Assembly (NCBI GenBank): GCA_004794785.1
Contig: SJOL01000719.1
Span: forward strand, 161,206 to 225,205
Reading direction: 5' to 3'
DNA length: 64,000 nucleotides
Source: Opisthorchis felineus
Lineage: Eukaryota > Platyhelminthes > Trematoda > Opisthorchiida > Opisthorchiidae
In this document: piece by piece, positions 33,201 through 46,120 of the stretch
Layout of the letters: each line of letters starts with the position of its first letter
How positions within the stretch are numbered: position 1 is the first letter of the stretch
Program-made: the position numbers and the translations under genes
The notes under the pieces: generated by a model
Databases searched by the model: none
Told to the model about the DNA's origin: nothing
What the model saw: the letters and a program-made list of their open reading frames with translations, nothing else

Positions 33201-36200
33201 CGGATAACAGGGGCTCTTTCGCTGACGCCCACGTAAGACTAAGTCAGAGAAGTCAGCGTTTGACCCCTCTTTTAATAACCTGGAACGATGAAAGGACCCA
33301 AACAGCCAGCGCAAATTAGTAGTTGAAGGTAAGAGGTTTCGGACGTCATCAGCTTTCTGAAAACTTGTACAATGCGTACTGCAAACGCCAACATATGAAG
33401 CTCACCCAAGCAGAGTGAACTCCGATTTCGATCAAAGGAAACCGTAAGAGCGGAAACAAAGGAAAAGTTTCCTTAAAAGATCAACTAACTGCCTTCTTTT
33501 AGGACATCCACGTATAATGTTTCTCGTTCATTATCCCACACGACAAGTCCTCCGCTCACTTCTCAGAAGGTCTGGTCAAATGAAACCCGTTAAGACCCAA
33601 TAACCACAAGGGGCGTTTGAGGGGAAACCGCCCCTGTAAGCGGCGGAGGTGTCAGCGGGCTCCGGCAGTATGCCAGGAATATGTTGTGTGAGCAATATCA
33701 ACTTCCCACCTGAGTCCCTTCTACATTCAAAAAAGCTGTAGATCTATGGACTTCTTCATCCCAACCAGAGATGCCATAGCATCATCCCGGATTAAAAGGG
33801 GCAAGAAATATTTCCTCAAAAATCACCAACTTGTTACCACACACTCACCTGCCCCCAAAACGATAGAAAGTCCTTTCAAAGGGGCTGAAAATCTCAAAAG
33901 ACTCCAAGGCCGGCTACTACTTGTGAAATGATTAAGGGGTAATGTGTGCGCTATCGACCTCTACAGCGGCTCCATGGAACAGACTTATTTATTTCTTATG
34001 TCACTCGTCATAAACCCTAGCTAGCCAGGGCCTTCAGCCTGGTTTTTCTAAATATCTACATCCGAACGTTTATAACATTCAGCAGTACAGGCACAGAACT
34101 CAACTGGTTTTGGAGCAAACACTTGTACGTGCCTTTTGCCGTTACGATGAGTAAAACGTCGTTTGACGTAGTCTTCCCATCGTTGTAATTCTGAAGCATA
34201 ATAGTTTTGCTTGGTTTGAGAACGATGTCATCACATAAACTCAGTTCCCCAGGGAGCTTACACAGATGTCATCAGGTTTCGAGGTTGTGCTCCGCTATGT
34301 GACCACAATTCAACCTCCGAAATTAAGACGTAGCACTAAATGAACCAAAACAGCAAGAGGACACGAAATGTGTAGCAGACCTTTACCCATGGTTATACGG
34401 ACATTGACCCAAGCACACGAATTCATTTGGCATTGAACAACATGGCTACCTCGGCGACCTGCAACCGCCCCAGAAATCGTGCACAAAGCTCACCATTTAG
34501 GCGTACTGAGCCGGCTTGCACTCACTCTTCCAGAGGGGAAGAGCCACTTACAGCCAGCGTACGATTAGCCTGGAAATATCACTGAGCTCACGCTGAAATG
34601 CCCGGGAGCAGCCGGTTATCTAGGCTTTTGCACAAGCACCAGCTCCAAGACCCCCCTAGACGCCTTTAATTTACGACGTCGCAGTCGGACACGATTCCGA
34701 AACGCATTAGTACACTAACAAGCTGCATAGACTGCGCTATCTGAAAATAACCTCGATCGGTTTCCCAACTACCCAAGCCCTCCTAGTTTTTTTCATCCCA
34801 CGGGCTTCCAGAAGTCCTCGGAGCCTCTCATTTGTATCCCCAATAATCCTCCCTCGCCTATGACACAAGCAAAGGATCCAGAGAAAACAGAAAAAAGGAT
34901 CATGGGAAAAGGCAAAAGAAAAGAGAGAACAGTGAATAATTAAAAGCTCCTCTTTTTGCAGCCTGCCTTTAGAAACGGTCAGGTGGAGATCAGCAGAGGT
35001 TTACGTTCTTTTCTTAATTTTCCAACACTTGTATCAGTGATCACATTTACCAAATTAACCCTCCCTGTTGATATCGAAAAGCATAAGCATCTCAGATTCA
35101 TCGAGAAGAATGACGAACCTCTCAGAATAAACACTTCCTAAGCTCGCAACGCCATACTGGTTTGTTTCATTCTCTAATTTAATGTCTCGGACAACTAATC
35201 CTCTTTCGTAAAGGGTGCATCGTACGAGAATCAACGTGGTGGAATGTCATCAGAAACATCGATAGACTAACAGACAAACGGTCCGGGTACAAACCTATCG
35301 ACGTAAACTACGTGAATAAGAATACTTGGGATCATTTGGGGGCCTCAAACACGCTCAAGGGTCCCAAACCATTTTTGGCGAAAATTTATTAAGCTTTGAG
35401 CTACGTTTACACCAACAGTTTGTCCTCTGAAATCTGTTGAAAAACCGTTGTCTACACCCGTTGAGGGACTTAGTTGTGCAGTAAACCCGGTCATTCCTAA
35501 GGGTAAGGCCAAGTTGAATACCGGTTCCTTTGAGATATCGCAAAATCTCCACAAGGTATATGTGCACAGCTAACCGCTGTATGTGAAGGGGGAAAGAGGA
35601 GTGGACCATGGGCTGTGTTGACAGACAGATAATTATCCAGAATAATGTGAGTTAATGCAACAGCTAGTATGGACCTCAGAGCAGAAAACGTATATGGGCC
35701 AAACCATTGACTAAAAAGGGAAAACAGACGCTCACTATCGCACAACCAACGAACAAGCCCCGTGTGCCACAAAAGAGCCCCCAGTCAAAGTGATCTCGCC
35801 GAGGATTTCTTCATCCGCGGAAGCGCTTCTACAGGCGACACTGACACATTCAGATGTCGGCTGAATGTCTGCCGGCTACAGTTTATCTCCCGCAGAGATA
35901 GTGTACCCAGCAAAAAGATCACTCTAGCAGAGCACCCCAGACTGCTAAACGCTACTCCCACTGGCGCACCATGCTCTTCGTTCTCCAGTATCATCACTAT
36001 TTGTTTACTCTGCTATGCCGACACTAATGCGTGTCCAAGAAACGCTGAACATGGTCATCGACACTGGATCAGAGATATTCACCCACGAAAATTCGATTGT
36101 ATGGGATAAGCCAACCAAACAGTGGGGCTGTAAAATATTCCGTGGTTGGGAGCGGCTTGTCGTGGAATCGGGACGGGCTGTCAACAATAGAGCAATCGGC

Positions 36201-37763
36201 CAGTTTGTGCCACGGAAAATTTTACTTGCAGCCTTACCATGCTTTGTGTATGTAAATGTCCCGGCATATGTTTACATTACCCCCATTATAGGTTTGCAGG
36301 TAAATTAAACGTACATATCAAGCCCGGACAACTGGAGACCCCGAAAATCTAGGGTTGGCTCACGGAATGGATCAGAAAGTGGAAGATACAAATCACTGCG
36401 ATGACCTGCCAGGCCCTGGACAACAGCGGAGCGTGTGGCCCAAAAATATGGCGTCTTACTTGACACTGGAACGAGTCCGTAGGCACTGACAAAAACCCCC
36501 GAATCCTCGAGATGTTCGTGTAAAATCTATCGCTGAATTTGCGCCCGGTGGACACCGTACAGTGACTGTCCTTAAAGGTCACCGGGCCCTGACAATCACC
36601 AAACGTATGCCTGGTTGTAAGCATGAGGCGTTTCTACACTTCCGCAAGGTGTTCGTCGGACCACATGTGGCCCCCGTATGTTACGAGGAACATCAATGCT
36701 GTTGAGAAGGTCCGAGGACTTTCCAAGGGACCCTGTCAAGGCTGACAGGCCAAAAGTCACGAATCCAGGTAGCATGTAACCAACTTGCCTTCACTGGGTC
36801 TGAAGATGCTCCGGGGTGGCCCGCGTCAATAAACGGATCATTCACTGGAACAGGCTCCCTAATGAGGTAAGAACGATCAGTTAGTCTGCCGCCTACGGGC
36901 GAGGAAATGAGGCTCCTATCTTTGGTTTGTGGTGTTTTCTCGGTTAAGTCCAGGGGATCCGGATCGCAACCTATGCCAGGAGAAGCAAAGGTCTTTTCAT
37001 CTTTATGATGGTAAAACTGAGAATATTATCAATGATAAATATTTCCGCTTGCCATGACTTTTGATTTCGCTGATTTTTACAATATTTCTTTGCCAATCCG
37101 CCGTCTCGAAACCTTTCTACACTGACGTTTCTTGTATCCTGATACATTACCACACTCTATTCTATATGTTGGCCATATGGCCACGCTGATCAAACAGCCA
37201 GGTTTAGAAAGCTTTAAGTAAAGGCGTACGCATATTTTGGTGTGTAGCTCAACCTAAACCATCCACTTACGGGCAACCAAGCATATCTCCTAGGGTCCCC
37301 CACTCTTCTGAAAACCTCTGACAACTACGGTGCTCACGTGCGTAAGAAGGAGGGGGATATTCGGCAGTGCGGTGAAGTCGTGGCATCTGAGCTCAGCCAT
37401 CACAAAATCGTGAGAAAGAAACGCGATAAAATGAACGAAAAGAAGAAAGAAGAATAAAAAGCCAATAAAAATTGAAAAGTAGAGCAGAACAAACGCCAGG
37501 AATTGTGCCTCCATCGCTTGCTTACATGAATCACGGAACAAAAACCACACAGTTGTATTCCTCCGAATAAACCTCCTTATTCTTCGACGAGGTCATGGGT
37601 CCTGGGTCTGCTAGCTCGAAGGAAGCCCCTGGAAACCCGTAAAACTTGCAGATCCATTTGTTTGGATGTACCAATCTAACGTTGGTATGGACGAATGTGT
37701 AACGGCGCACGATAAACAATGTCTGGTGGGGACAGTTAAATTTACATAAGTTATATTTTGCAG
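30230..37763. other. long stretch without recognisable gene
   Basis: About 7.5 kb upstream of the first recognised ZC2HC1 exon; its initiator exon and promoter may be here but I could not place them. Frames such as 35762-36109 plus and 36349-36624 minus carry no domain I know. No SINE or ribozyme repeat was seen in this block, unlike its neighbours. Confidence 0.35.
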
Positions 37764-37837
37764 ATGAGGATGATGACGTGGATGTCGCCCGATTCCCTTG
37801 TACCGTTTGCCAAAGGCAGTTTTCTGAAGCAGCGCTA
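37764..37837 (+). CDS. ZC2HC1A: ZC2HC1A-like gene, exon with half of finger 1
   Basis: Internal exon between an acceptor TTTTGCAG and a donor at GTGCGT. It takes one base from an unidentified upstream exon and ends in phase 0 after a Leu codon. The translation is EDDDVDVARFPCTVCQRQF followed by SEAAL. It supplies the two Cys of the first C2HC finger (C-x2-C); the His and last Cys come from the next exon at 47055. In vertebrate ZC2HC1A (FAM164A) the same region reads P-C-x-x-C-x-R-x-F-x-x-x-A-L. The cellular role of this family is poorly defined. The acidic run before the finger is short, and the start codon exon is missing. Confidence 0.85.
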
Positions 37838-39179
37838 GTGCGTTTCTACATTCGTCTTACATCATATTTTATATCCTGTCCGAATGGACGTTTAAAATTG
37901 GCATATTTCAGGAGTGAAATATTTTCTTTGACGTTCTCTTCACAAAACAGAGTTGTGCATTGCATTGATTGTTAAATCCAACACAACGGAACGTCTGTAT
38001 TTCATTTTACATCTTGAATCTTTAAAAGGACAGGAACACAGAAATTGACGGCGAAAACTTACTATCGTCCAGTTTACAGATGTATTTCTCAGTCCCGCGA
38101 CAACTGAGTAAATTCTAAACTAATTTTTAATTTAATCTTTCGTTCTCGACGTCGATCACTACTGAAGCAGATTTAATCTTCTAATTAGCTATAGTCCCAA
38201 AGTGTTCTCATTAAGAAAGCCACTATTCATCTGAGACGTTTTTGGATAAGACATGACTGAGCGAGCTTCAGTAGCAGAAATCAAGGGTTTGCTGAGCCGA
38301 AGGCCTTCGTGAAGTCCAAATAGTAGTCATCAGACCTATTTCCGCTAATTAGCGGAAGAACATTAGTTGAGACAAAAACTGCGTCTACTAATAAGCTCAT
38401 GTAGATTTGCTGACACGAGGTTGTTTTTCATCATATGCGACACTGGTCTGTATCTTGGAATCCGTTCCAATACATTCAGTAGGATGGATGTGGAACTAGC
38501 TCTCCTTTAACTAGGTACAACGCTTCTACAACCTCCCGTGCCAATGGATCTATCGATGCTATTTTTAAATTAGTTGGCAGATCCGATTTTCTCTTCACTT
38601 TGTTACTTAGGTCAGCGATGGGTCGAATTGGTATGAGAGCAGGTGGTCTCAGCATGGCTGGATATATTGCATTTTAACCAGCTAAATCACAACAATCTTA
38701 GCTTTCTAGCCCTTTTGAATACTTCCTTTTCCGTGATTACAGTGTTCAGTATTTCTTGACACTAAATGCTCTGGAAGGCGTGCCGAATTCTGAATCATTA
38801 ATGTGATATAAGTATGTGGAGGCCGACCCTCAAGTAAAGCGCCTTCTGTCTTCCGATTCTGATCTTGGAACAATCATTTCGGGCAAGGAATCGACCAGGT
38901 ATCTGGAATTCATAGCCAGCGACATTGTAGCACTGCCGAGTCTCTGTGAGTACGGTATTTATAGAAAGGAAGCCGGATGTCAGCTAATTTTTTCTGATGC
39001 CCAAAGTCTGGTTTGCTTCTACCGGCTTGGAAACAAGGCAATCCCTTTGCAGGCGAGTTCTGGCTTTCTCTGGCCAACAAAAAATCCACGACAGTAGTCA
39101 CCTTTTTAGGCGGGTTGGAAGTTTATCTGTTACTTTTTTTATCCGAAGCAGTCTTTCGGTGAAAGTCTCATGGTAGGTT

Positions 39180-39800
39180 GGATGTTTGGCGTTGCATCCG
39201 TACAGACGAGAACAGAAGGTCTATGGAGAATTCATTGAGAAGAGTGCAACAATGGGCAGAGGAGCCAAACTGCTGCTTAACCCACTCAAATATGAATACA
39301 TACTCATTTACAGAACACGAAGAGGATCACTTCCACCACGACAAACTGAGGTTCGTGACCGTTACTTGTAGCGATCTCACGAGGAAGGCACTCTGTTTTA
39401 GGGCGATGGGCAAGGACTCTGTGTCTCAGTTTGGACCTGGCGGACCGCCAAAACTATTGGCTATTTTTATCCGGCCTGTCTTGAAGTATAGTGCACCAGC
39501 TTATTTTCTTTGTACGTGGGGCGAAGACTTAGGTTGAGCGACTGGACCGATTGGATGCAAGGATGCTAATGGAACTAGAACATGTCATCTGTGTCAGTGG
39601 ATGCCTAGAGCTGGAGTTGTCTGCCTTTGAATGCCTCCGCACTCCACTAAGGGGAGGCTGTACGTTGTCGTGGTCCGATGGTTTGCGTATATCACTAGCC
39701 CAGGGAGTTATACTGGAGGATACCCGTTCAGCATTCACAGAGTCTTCCCTACCAGGTTAGTCAGTGGGCTAAGGGCTGACAAACACCGTCTCATGGCCAT
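39180..39800 (+). pseudogene. degraded CR1/Perere-like RT C-terminal region
   Basis: Across two frames the order is SLRRVQQWAEE, KLLLNPLKYEYI, RGSLPPRQTEV, then FIRPVLKYSAPAYFLC and VERLDR-like sequence. This is the layout after the RT active site in CR1-like non-LTR elements (x-W-A-x-x-x-x-L-x-L-N-x-x-K, then R-P-x-L-E/K-Y-x-x-P). Frameshifts and stops abolish coding. Recognition is by motif order only. Confidence 0.5.
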
Positions 39801-40744
39801 CCGGTTTTCGGGGTTGAAGGAAGTGTGTGAATCTGTTTTTCATAATTCGGACTTCTTGGGTGGTCATTTGTCGACTATTACTGCCTTGAACTTTACAGAT
39901 ACAAGAATTACACCGACCGTCGCGCGGTTACATTACCCGGGTCGCATTATTTTCTGCACATGGAAAGGCGATTAGGCGGAAAAGTCCGGTTGATGACACA
40001 TTCCGTCTTCCTTTATTATTGTTCCGTAACTCCAGCCCTGTCTCAATTGGCAATCACCCTTATGTAGATCTCAGCTGTGGGCACGTCAGTCATGCATCTT
40101 AGAAATCGACACATTACACGTCGACGACACGTCACTACCCATATCTACCGCCATTCATCCGCTATTCAGACATTGTTCTCCTGTTTTTGTTGCAACCTTC
40201 ACGTGAAAACCTTTAGGCATCTCACACGAACAACCAATTGCTCATTCTTGATAAGCTATCGACCGACGCCTAATACATCCATGAAACAATAATGCAGTAT
40301 ACAAGCACAGCCGTTGGGCTTACGGCACCACCACTATTTAGACGCTAAAGAATACGGGCTTAGGAGGATTCTGCGGCCGCTGCAGTGGGTTGCTCTGATG
40401 TCGGTATGCCCCTCAGTTTGAGCTAAGGCTTCACTGTCATACCGGATATGTGTAGACAGCCAGGTCTGTGCTGCCTGCGATTCCGCTTTGATAGGTCGCA
40501 CCGGTCAAAATAAGTGCTTTTTGTTTATCATATCCATTTGTGCACCAACAAGCTGCATCTCTAATCCCTTGAAAGTGATTTTCTATCAAGAACCAACTGC
40601 TCTCTTGTGTACCACGAAGAGCTTGTATATGGTCGTAGTTGCAAAAGGTTATATGGCGCAGGTATTGCACCTCAGTTTACCAAATGCGTGCTCAGGTGGT
40701 ATTTTAGTGTGAACGCGAAACAAAATGAAAATGGTGTTCTATAG

Positions 40745-41215
40745 GGGAAAATGTTGGTAACTCAGGTGGCTCAGGTGGCTCAGGTACGTAGATGGTCGTT
40801 GGCTTGTTCGCTGAGCTGGGCAATTTGATTGCAAACGTTTCATCACCAATCGAAGTGACATCATCAGTGCGTTATTCGAGAACGTAGTGGTGCGTAGCGA
40901 TGGGTTGGTGGTTGTGCTGGTGATTGTGTGATAATGGTGCACTGATCGCTAGTTGTTTATTAGCAGCACTTGGTTTTGCAGCATCGGGGAGTTTTGTGCT
41001 ACCTGGCTTCCCCATACCACTGGGCATCCTTTGGGGCAAAATGGTCATATCGCCATCAGTAACGACGGCGTTGTTCAGTCCTTGGCTGTCGATCGTTCTG
41101 GAATACACAGGTTGATTTTGTCTACACCATTGTTTGTAGATTTTTATTAACTTTTTCCGATAAGTTTCAGGAACAAGATTCATCTTTAGTGGCGTAGACG
41201 CTCTAAATGCCAAAA
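40745..41215 (-). repeat. unclassified block with 9-bp minisatellite
   Basis: Near 40761-40785 the word CTCAGGTGG is repeated almost three times, which on minus would encode a PPEPPEPPEL run. Upstream on minus a 113-codon frame (41213-40872) contains NLVPETYRKKLIKIYKQWC and a His/Asn-rich end, and after its stop RTDDVTSIGDETFA follows in the same direction. It looks like part of a larger dispersed element, but I cannot name it. Confidence 0.3.
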
Positions 41216-42000
41216 GTTAGAGGAACCACAACCTACTATGCAGTTCATTACATGTAGATCGCAAGTGGATTACAAGACACTGGCCGTAACTGGGGTGAGA
41301 TGACCACGCCCTAAATTCTGTTTTTGGTGTTTCCGAGTATGCTGTGAAAACAGCTGCATTACAGGGCAATCACTGTTAGTCCTTGATGCGAGCCACTCTA
41401 TACCCTCGGGCTCGGAGTGCAATTCAGTGAGAAAGTCCGTTTGACGACGGCTCAAAGGCGGAGAGGCGTGGTGGAACAATTAAGTCTAAGATTGGGGAGC
41501 TTAGTAATGCTGGGAATGCACGGAAGCCGTTTCAACTGATCCGTAAAGCAGGATCCAAAAATTTAGTGAATCAAGGATAATAGTGGGATCCTAAAATTCA
41601 ATATAGGCCGGCGTCTAGATCACCGGGCGGGGTATTTTCAACACCATCATAGTTGGCCCCCATCCCATTGTCTTTCCTTCATCCGTTCCGCCAATTTTGA
41701 ACTGTGACGTGTGGGTCTAGAGTCTCATAAGTTGACGAAGTACGAATAGGCCTTTTGTCTTGAAGCGTTATTCGTCTGTTGGGCTAGATGATTTTCTCGT
41801 GGCGTTATTCAGGGATAGAGGGAAACCATTGTTCCGCTTTGACTGTGTTTTTCGTAAGCACTTACTATCAGAAAATTTAGTTTGCTGGTTGTTAGTACTC
41901 GTGTTCAAAACATTACGGACTGTTCCAACTATATGGGGTTCTGACTCCTTTTATGCTGTGAGGCCTGTTTTCGATACATGGGATGCAATTTCGGTGGCAG

Positions 42001-42117
42001 CAATCAGGACTTCGGCCTGGAGGAGGGTACACTGATCGTATCTTGAGGTTAATGCAAATGCTTGAACAGCGCCGTGCGTACCGCAGACCGACAATTGCGT
42101 TTTTTCTCGACTTTAAG
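42001..42117 (+). pseudogene. RTE-like reverse transcriptase motif fragment
   Basis: The frame from 42001 reads GLRPGGGYTDRILRLMQML, then EQRRAYRRPTIAFFLDFK, and ends at TAG 42118. It matches the RT palm region of RTE-like elements: G-F-R-P-G-R-x-x-x-D-Q-I-x-x-L-R-Q-x-x-E, then a Y-R-R-P-T-x-x-x-F-L-D-F-K word containing the first catalytic Asp. A stop replaces the codon after K. Flanking RT sequence is not recognisable. Confidence 0.7.
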
Positions 42118-42679
42118 TAGCTTTGGACTTTGTGGTTAGATTAACTTCTCCAAATATGTCTTGCTAAAGGGGGAGAGAGTGCCCCCAATGGTCCATAAAC
42201 ATTCTTCTTACCCTGTTTTTCCATCTCTTCGGTCGGGTTAACAATAAATGGTCTAGAAGCTTCTTCACAACCAGTGTAGTTCACCAGGGTTACACTATTT
42301 ACTCTTTCTTGTCCAACTTTGTTGTCGACGCTTTCATGCAGTGCGCACTTCATGGAACCGCGCACCTAAGTGTCGAAATCATGTCTGCGACTTGGATTAT
42401 ACGAGACGGTCATCTGTCCGCATCGTACTTTAAGCACACCATTGAAAGTGTTCTAGTGTTTCGGCCTGCATCTTTCACCAACAACGTGTAAACTCTTACT
42501 CCAGTATTTCTCGCCCCCTTTAGCTTCTCTGAAACTTCAGAATAAACAACCTAAAATGTTTTTCGATTTGCCTATCTTGGGAGCTGCATAGGTCTAGACT
42601 GTGCTGTAGCAATTTGGGTCAGTGCGTCGGTAATCCAAGGCAGCGTTCGCCGACTTGCGCCATCTATGGCACTGCAACA

Positions 42680-43110
42680 GAATTTTTCCCTCATCATAAT
42701 CATCAGTATCATCCTCAACATCACTGGCAGCATAATGTCAGTATTCAGCACTGAGTTTTTGCTGCCGTACAATCATGATTTATCTGAATGCCTTATTGTA
42801 AAAATAATAATAAATGGACTAAGTGCCAGATTTCCACAATCATTTCAAGTTTTCAACACCTCCAAACACTCCTTCAGGCAATCCGAATAGAATCCGGAAA
42901 CAATTACATCACTCATACCGATCGGGAGCCATAACACGGACATTGCCAGCCGTCAGCACGGACAGCACCAAGGCTTTCGTAGTATTCTTCATACCCCTCT
43001 GCCAGGTTTAGGGTTGGTCACTCTTCTCTTTCAGCCACCCACAATTTGGCATGGAAAGTAGAACTCGCTTCGGCAAACATTGATTCGACATGCTTTGCAA
43101 GAGTGGTCTT
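42680..43110 (-). mobile_element. RTE-like 3' end with microsatellite tail
   Basis: The plus strand shows a CATCATAATCATCAGTATCA tract, i.e. the simple-repeat tail at the element 3' end. Next come the shared 3' UTR word GAGTTTTTGCTGCCGTACAA, then TTCATACCCCTCTGCCAGG and CACAATTTGGCATGGAAAG, which parallel 13990-14050. Frame is lost. Confidence 0.65.
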
Positions 43111-43369
43111 ACTTTATGGTTGTGCGAGGTGACCCATCCTTAGAGCTTAGACGTCTTTAAAAGTCTGACCACCGATTTTTGTGTAGCACTGCAGGAGTTA
43201 GCTTGCTGCACTGAGCAATCAAAGAGATAGTGTATAGGTGTGTGCTTCGTAATGGATCTAAATCGTTGAGGCAGCAGATTAAACTTACCAGGATGATGTA
43301 ATGGGTTTCTGTTACATATGTCTAAAAAGGCGCTGTTTTCTGTTACAAGTAGTTGTTGGTGAAAGGTTC

Positions 43370-43640
43370 GTCGTGGTCAGGCCATGAAAGTTCAACGCGG
43401 AATGGAAGCGGCTACATCCAAACTAAGTGCTCTGGCTGAGGCCAAATTTCTCATGCTTGCAAGTGACTGAAAACGCTACAGGATATGGCGCGCAATCGAT
43501 TTTATTGGAGCAAACGCTGTCTTTTAGCAGCCAAACTGCCCAGCTAAAGTTAGCTGTCGCCAGGCTTATGTCGGATGGGGTTCGCTGGGTCAGATGGCGC
43601 CTTGATTTGACAAGACGCACAAATATCTGCTATCCAGAGT
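43370..43640 (+). pseudogene. second non-LTR element family, C-terminal end
   Basis: In two plus frames the words GQAMKVQRGMEAATSKLSAL and LKTLQDMARNRFYWS appear, with internal stops. The layout equals the x-M-T-W-x-R-G-M-K and T-L-x-D-M-A-x-N-R-x-x-W end of non-LTR elements. The copy at 62420-62700 belongs to the same family. It differs in strand and wording from the RTE pieces above. Confidence 0.5.
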
Positions 43641-43699
43641 TGTAGTCACCCCATTCTTGTTGGTTTTTCTTAAGAGCAGGGAGCTGTTTCTCATCAAGA

Positions 43700-45775
43700 C
43701 CCTGCCGTCCCCTCTTCTTTTCATTCGTTATTACGGCTTTCTTGCTCCATGTTTGTGTAACAACCAAGCGTCAATATGTACTGCTGGTGTAGCGCTATCA
43801 ATTGCGATGACCGCCGCGCTCGTTTGGCTATGTGTTTTGTGTTGGGCTCTAAGGAAGTTAAGGCTTTCCGTATTCGTGTCATCCTTTAGCGTTAGCGGTA
43901 AATACGATTACTACGAGCCTAGGCTATCAGTGCCGCATCTGTCTTCGAGAGCAGTAATTTCGTGGCATAGCATCTTGTGTAGTGCTGTAATGAAACTGCG
44001 GGCTCCCAACTAACCACTATCAGGTCCACAGTAAGGGCATGGACTTCCGAGTTTGCCGCTTCCATATGTCATAATCTGAGTCACTTCACTCAAAACCTGG
44101 GCTCAAAGAAAGGAGAGAGTTGTGCACGCGAACACCCTATCCATAGAACCGCATCAGCAATATAAGACGAGTACAAATCCTGTTCCCGGTTCTTTATATG
44201 TAGTCTACGAGAGCTTATTTATTGCAGGTGTCCCGTGCTAGCACGGAGCGATTAATTCATTAAATTCATCAAACAATTTGACCCGTGTCCGTTCTTTCCT
44301 ATGCGTCCACCTCATTGGTACTCCATTTGACGTGAGTTGGCCAAGAAAATCGAGGACATGGATCTCCCTATGTTTGTCCATATCAATACCTGCTTATGTT
44401 GCACCAAATGTGTTTGTTTATATTGTTTTTGAACCAACAGAGATGTGAACACATTGTCCGTCAATCTTTTTTCTGGATTAGGAACGCATTGAAACCTGTA
44501 GATTTCAACACCTTCGAGATTATCGACAGAAGGGTCGTATGGTCCTTATTAGATAGACAGTCGGGAACCGCCTTTGGAAATAGGGCTAATTTCACCACAC
44601 TTCTAGCCCAAATGTATAGCTTTAGCGGAATGCGCGAAGCTTTTTAAGTGGTTCTGCATGCCCATTTGTACACTTCTTGGGCATCTGCAGAGTAAATATA
44701 TCTTATGACGACCTACTGAATATTGGGTGAACCATTGTGCTCAGCAAATGGTTTCTGGTGAATTCTGTTGTGTCAAACCGGGGGACATGATAAACAATGA
44801 GATGAAAGGGCTGGGTCATAATCAAAGGAGATTACCAGAAGTGTGCTTGCTCTCCAGAACCTGTGCACCTTCTTAGGTCTTGGTACAAAGCTGTCAGGGA
44901 TATTCGTGATTATTATTTCTGGTTTCGACGTGAAAAATGAGTTCACAAATCGAATTATCGATCTGTTTTTAGTGGTCTGTCCTACATGACACTGATAGCA
45001 GATTTCGTCCTCATGAGCTGAGATGGCACAGTGGTTACCTAAGGGACCGGTTTTGCAATGTGTTGTAAGTCCAGAGGACCCTAATTGTACAGGGTTTCAT
45101 AGGGGTTATTTCTCACGATGCATGACCTTGGGATAAATTGACAAAGCCCTATGTGAGCACAGCATAATCCACTTCCATCCAACATGTTAGGGTCTTTTTC
45201 TGGAAGAATACTCATTTTTAAACTAAGCAAATGCAGCACACTGATCAAAGGGCAGCGAGCGCCCTGGACATATTTCAAACGACGAACTCAACGTCAACTC
45301 ACCAAGGTTTCGAACCTAACCAACAAGCTTGCGATTCAGGACCGTTTTCCAACGGACAGCAATGTCCTTCAACTTGCCCTCGAACCTCTTCCATTTGCTG
45401 GTCTCAACTCGCTTCGATTTCTATAAGTGGTTTAAACGTCATTTAACCCCAGTAGAACTAGAAATATAAAAGTTGGCTTAATGCATGCACGCGGGAACAC
45501 GGATATATTATTTCGATTCGACCGATAATCATTCACAGGAACAGGCCTTGATGTAACGATCAGACAAAATGAACCCGTTTAAAGAGTGATTAGTGTTCAC
45601 CCAACCATAGCGTACCGGCCAGCCGCCAACTTGAACCAATAGACTCACTTGTTGGGATGACTAACGGGGTATTGCAGGTATTGGTCCACCACTCAGCAAC
45701 TGGACGCCCATTTGAGGGGGCATTTTCTTCCTCTCTGGGTTGTGTTCAGTGTCCGTTGGCTAGTCCAGTGAGGCA
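43700..45775. other. intronic, no recognisable element
   Basis: Only frames without known domains (e.g. 43657-44013, 44396-44647, 45184-45426, all plus). The first has a hydrophobic middle but no supporting splice pattern. Confidence 0.35.
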
Positions 45776-45952
45776 TGAGCTCGAGGTAGCTCGGTGGCTA
45801 GGGCACAAACTTATTAACCGGAAGGTCCGCGGTTCTTACCCAGTCCCGTCCTTTCCTGACTAGGCTTGTGCAACCTGGCAGTTTCTCAGTCCTCGTGCTT
45901 CCTTCGGGTGACATGGCAGCCATGAAATGAACAGGTGTTACAGCTGAATGAT
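45776..45952 (+). repeat. tRNA-derived SINE in ZC2HC1 intron
   Basis: Sense copy starting GAGCTCGAGGTAGCTCGGTG, with ACCGGAAGGTCCGCGGTTC before a damaged B box, body CTAGGCTTGTGCAACCTGGC and tail GGTGTTACAGCTGAATG. It starts with a CTCGAGATAG-like leader shared with the copies at 2345 and 48023, a different 5' variant from the 14699 copy. Confidence 0.75.
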
Positions 45953-46109
45953 TATTCATTATTTAACAATTAGGCGCACCTGCTTCTTGTGAAAATTAAG
46001 CGAAAAGCCAACGCGGAATTAAAAAAAATGTCACCTAATACTGGGTGTCTCTCACCGAAGAGTCTTAAGCTATATGGTTTGTCTGTTGACACTACCGTAA
46101 CAAAAAACC

Positions 46110-46120
46110 GTAAAGGGTTT
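46110..46120. repeat. target-site duplication, left (11 bp)
   Basis: GTAAAGGGTTT, repeated exactly at 46510-46520. The two copies bracket the ribozyme element. Confidence 0.85.

Noticed and set aside
36015..36308. Possible aspartic protease, because the frame contains VIDTGSE
   Set aside because: Only the short word fits. No second catalytic motif, flap or surrounding pol domains follow, and the D-T-G-S context is common by chance.
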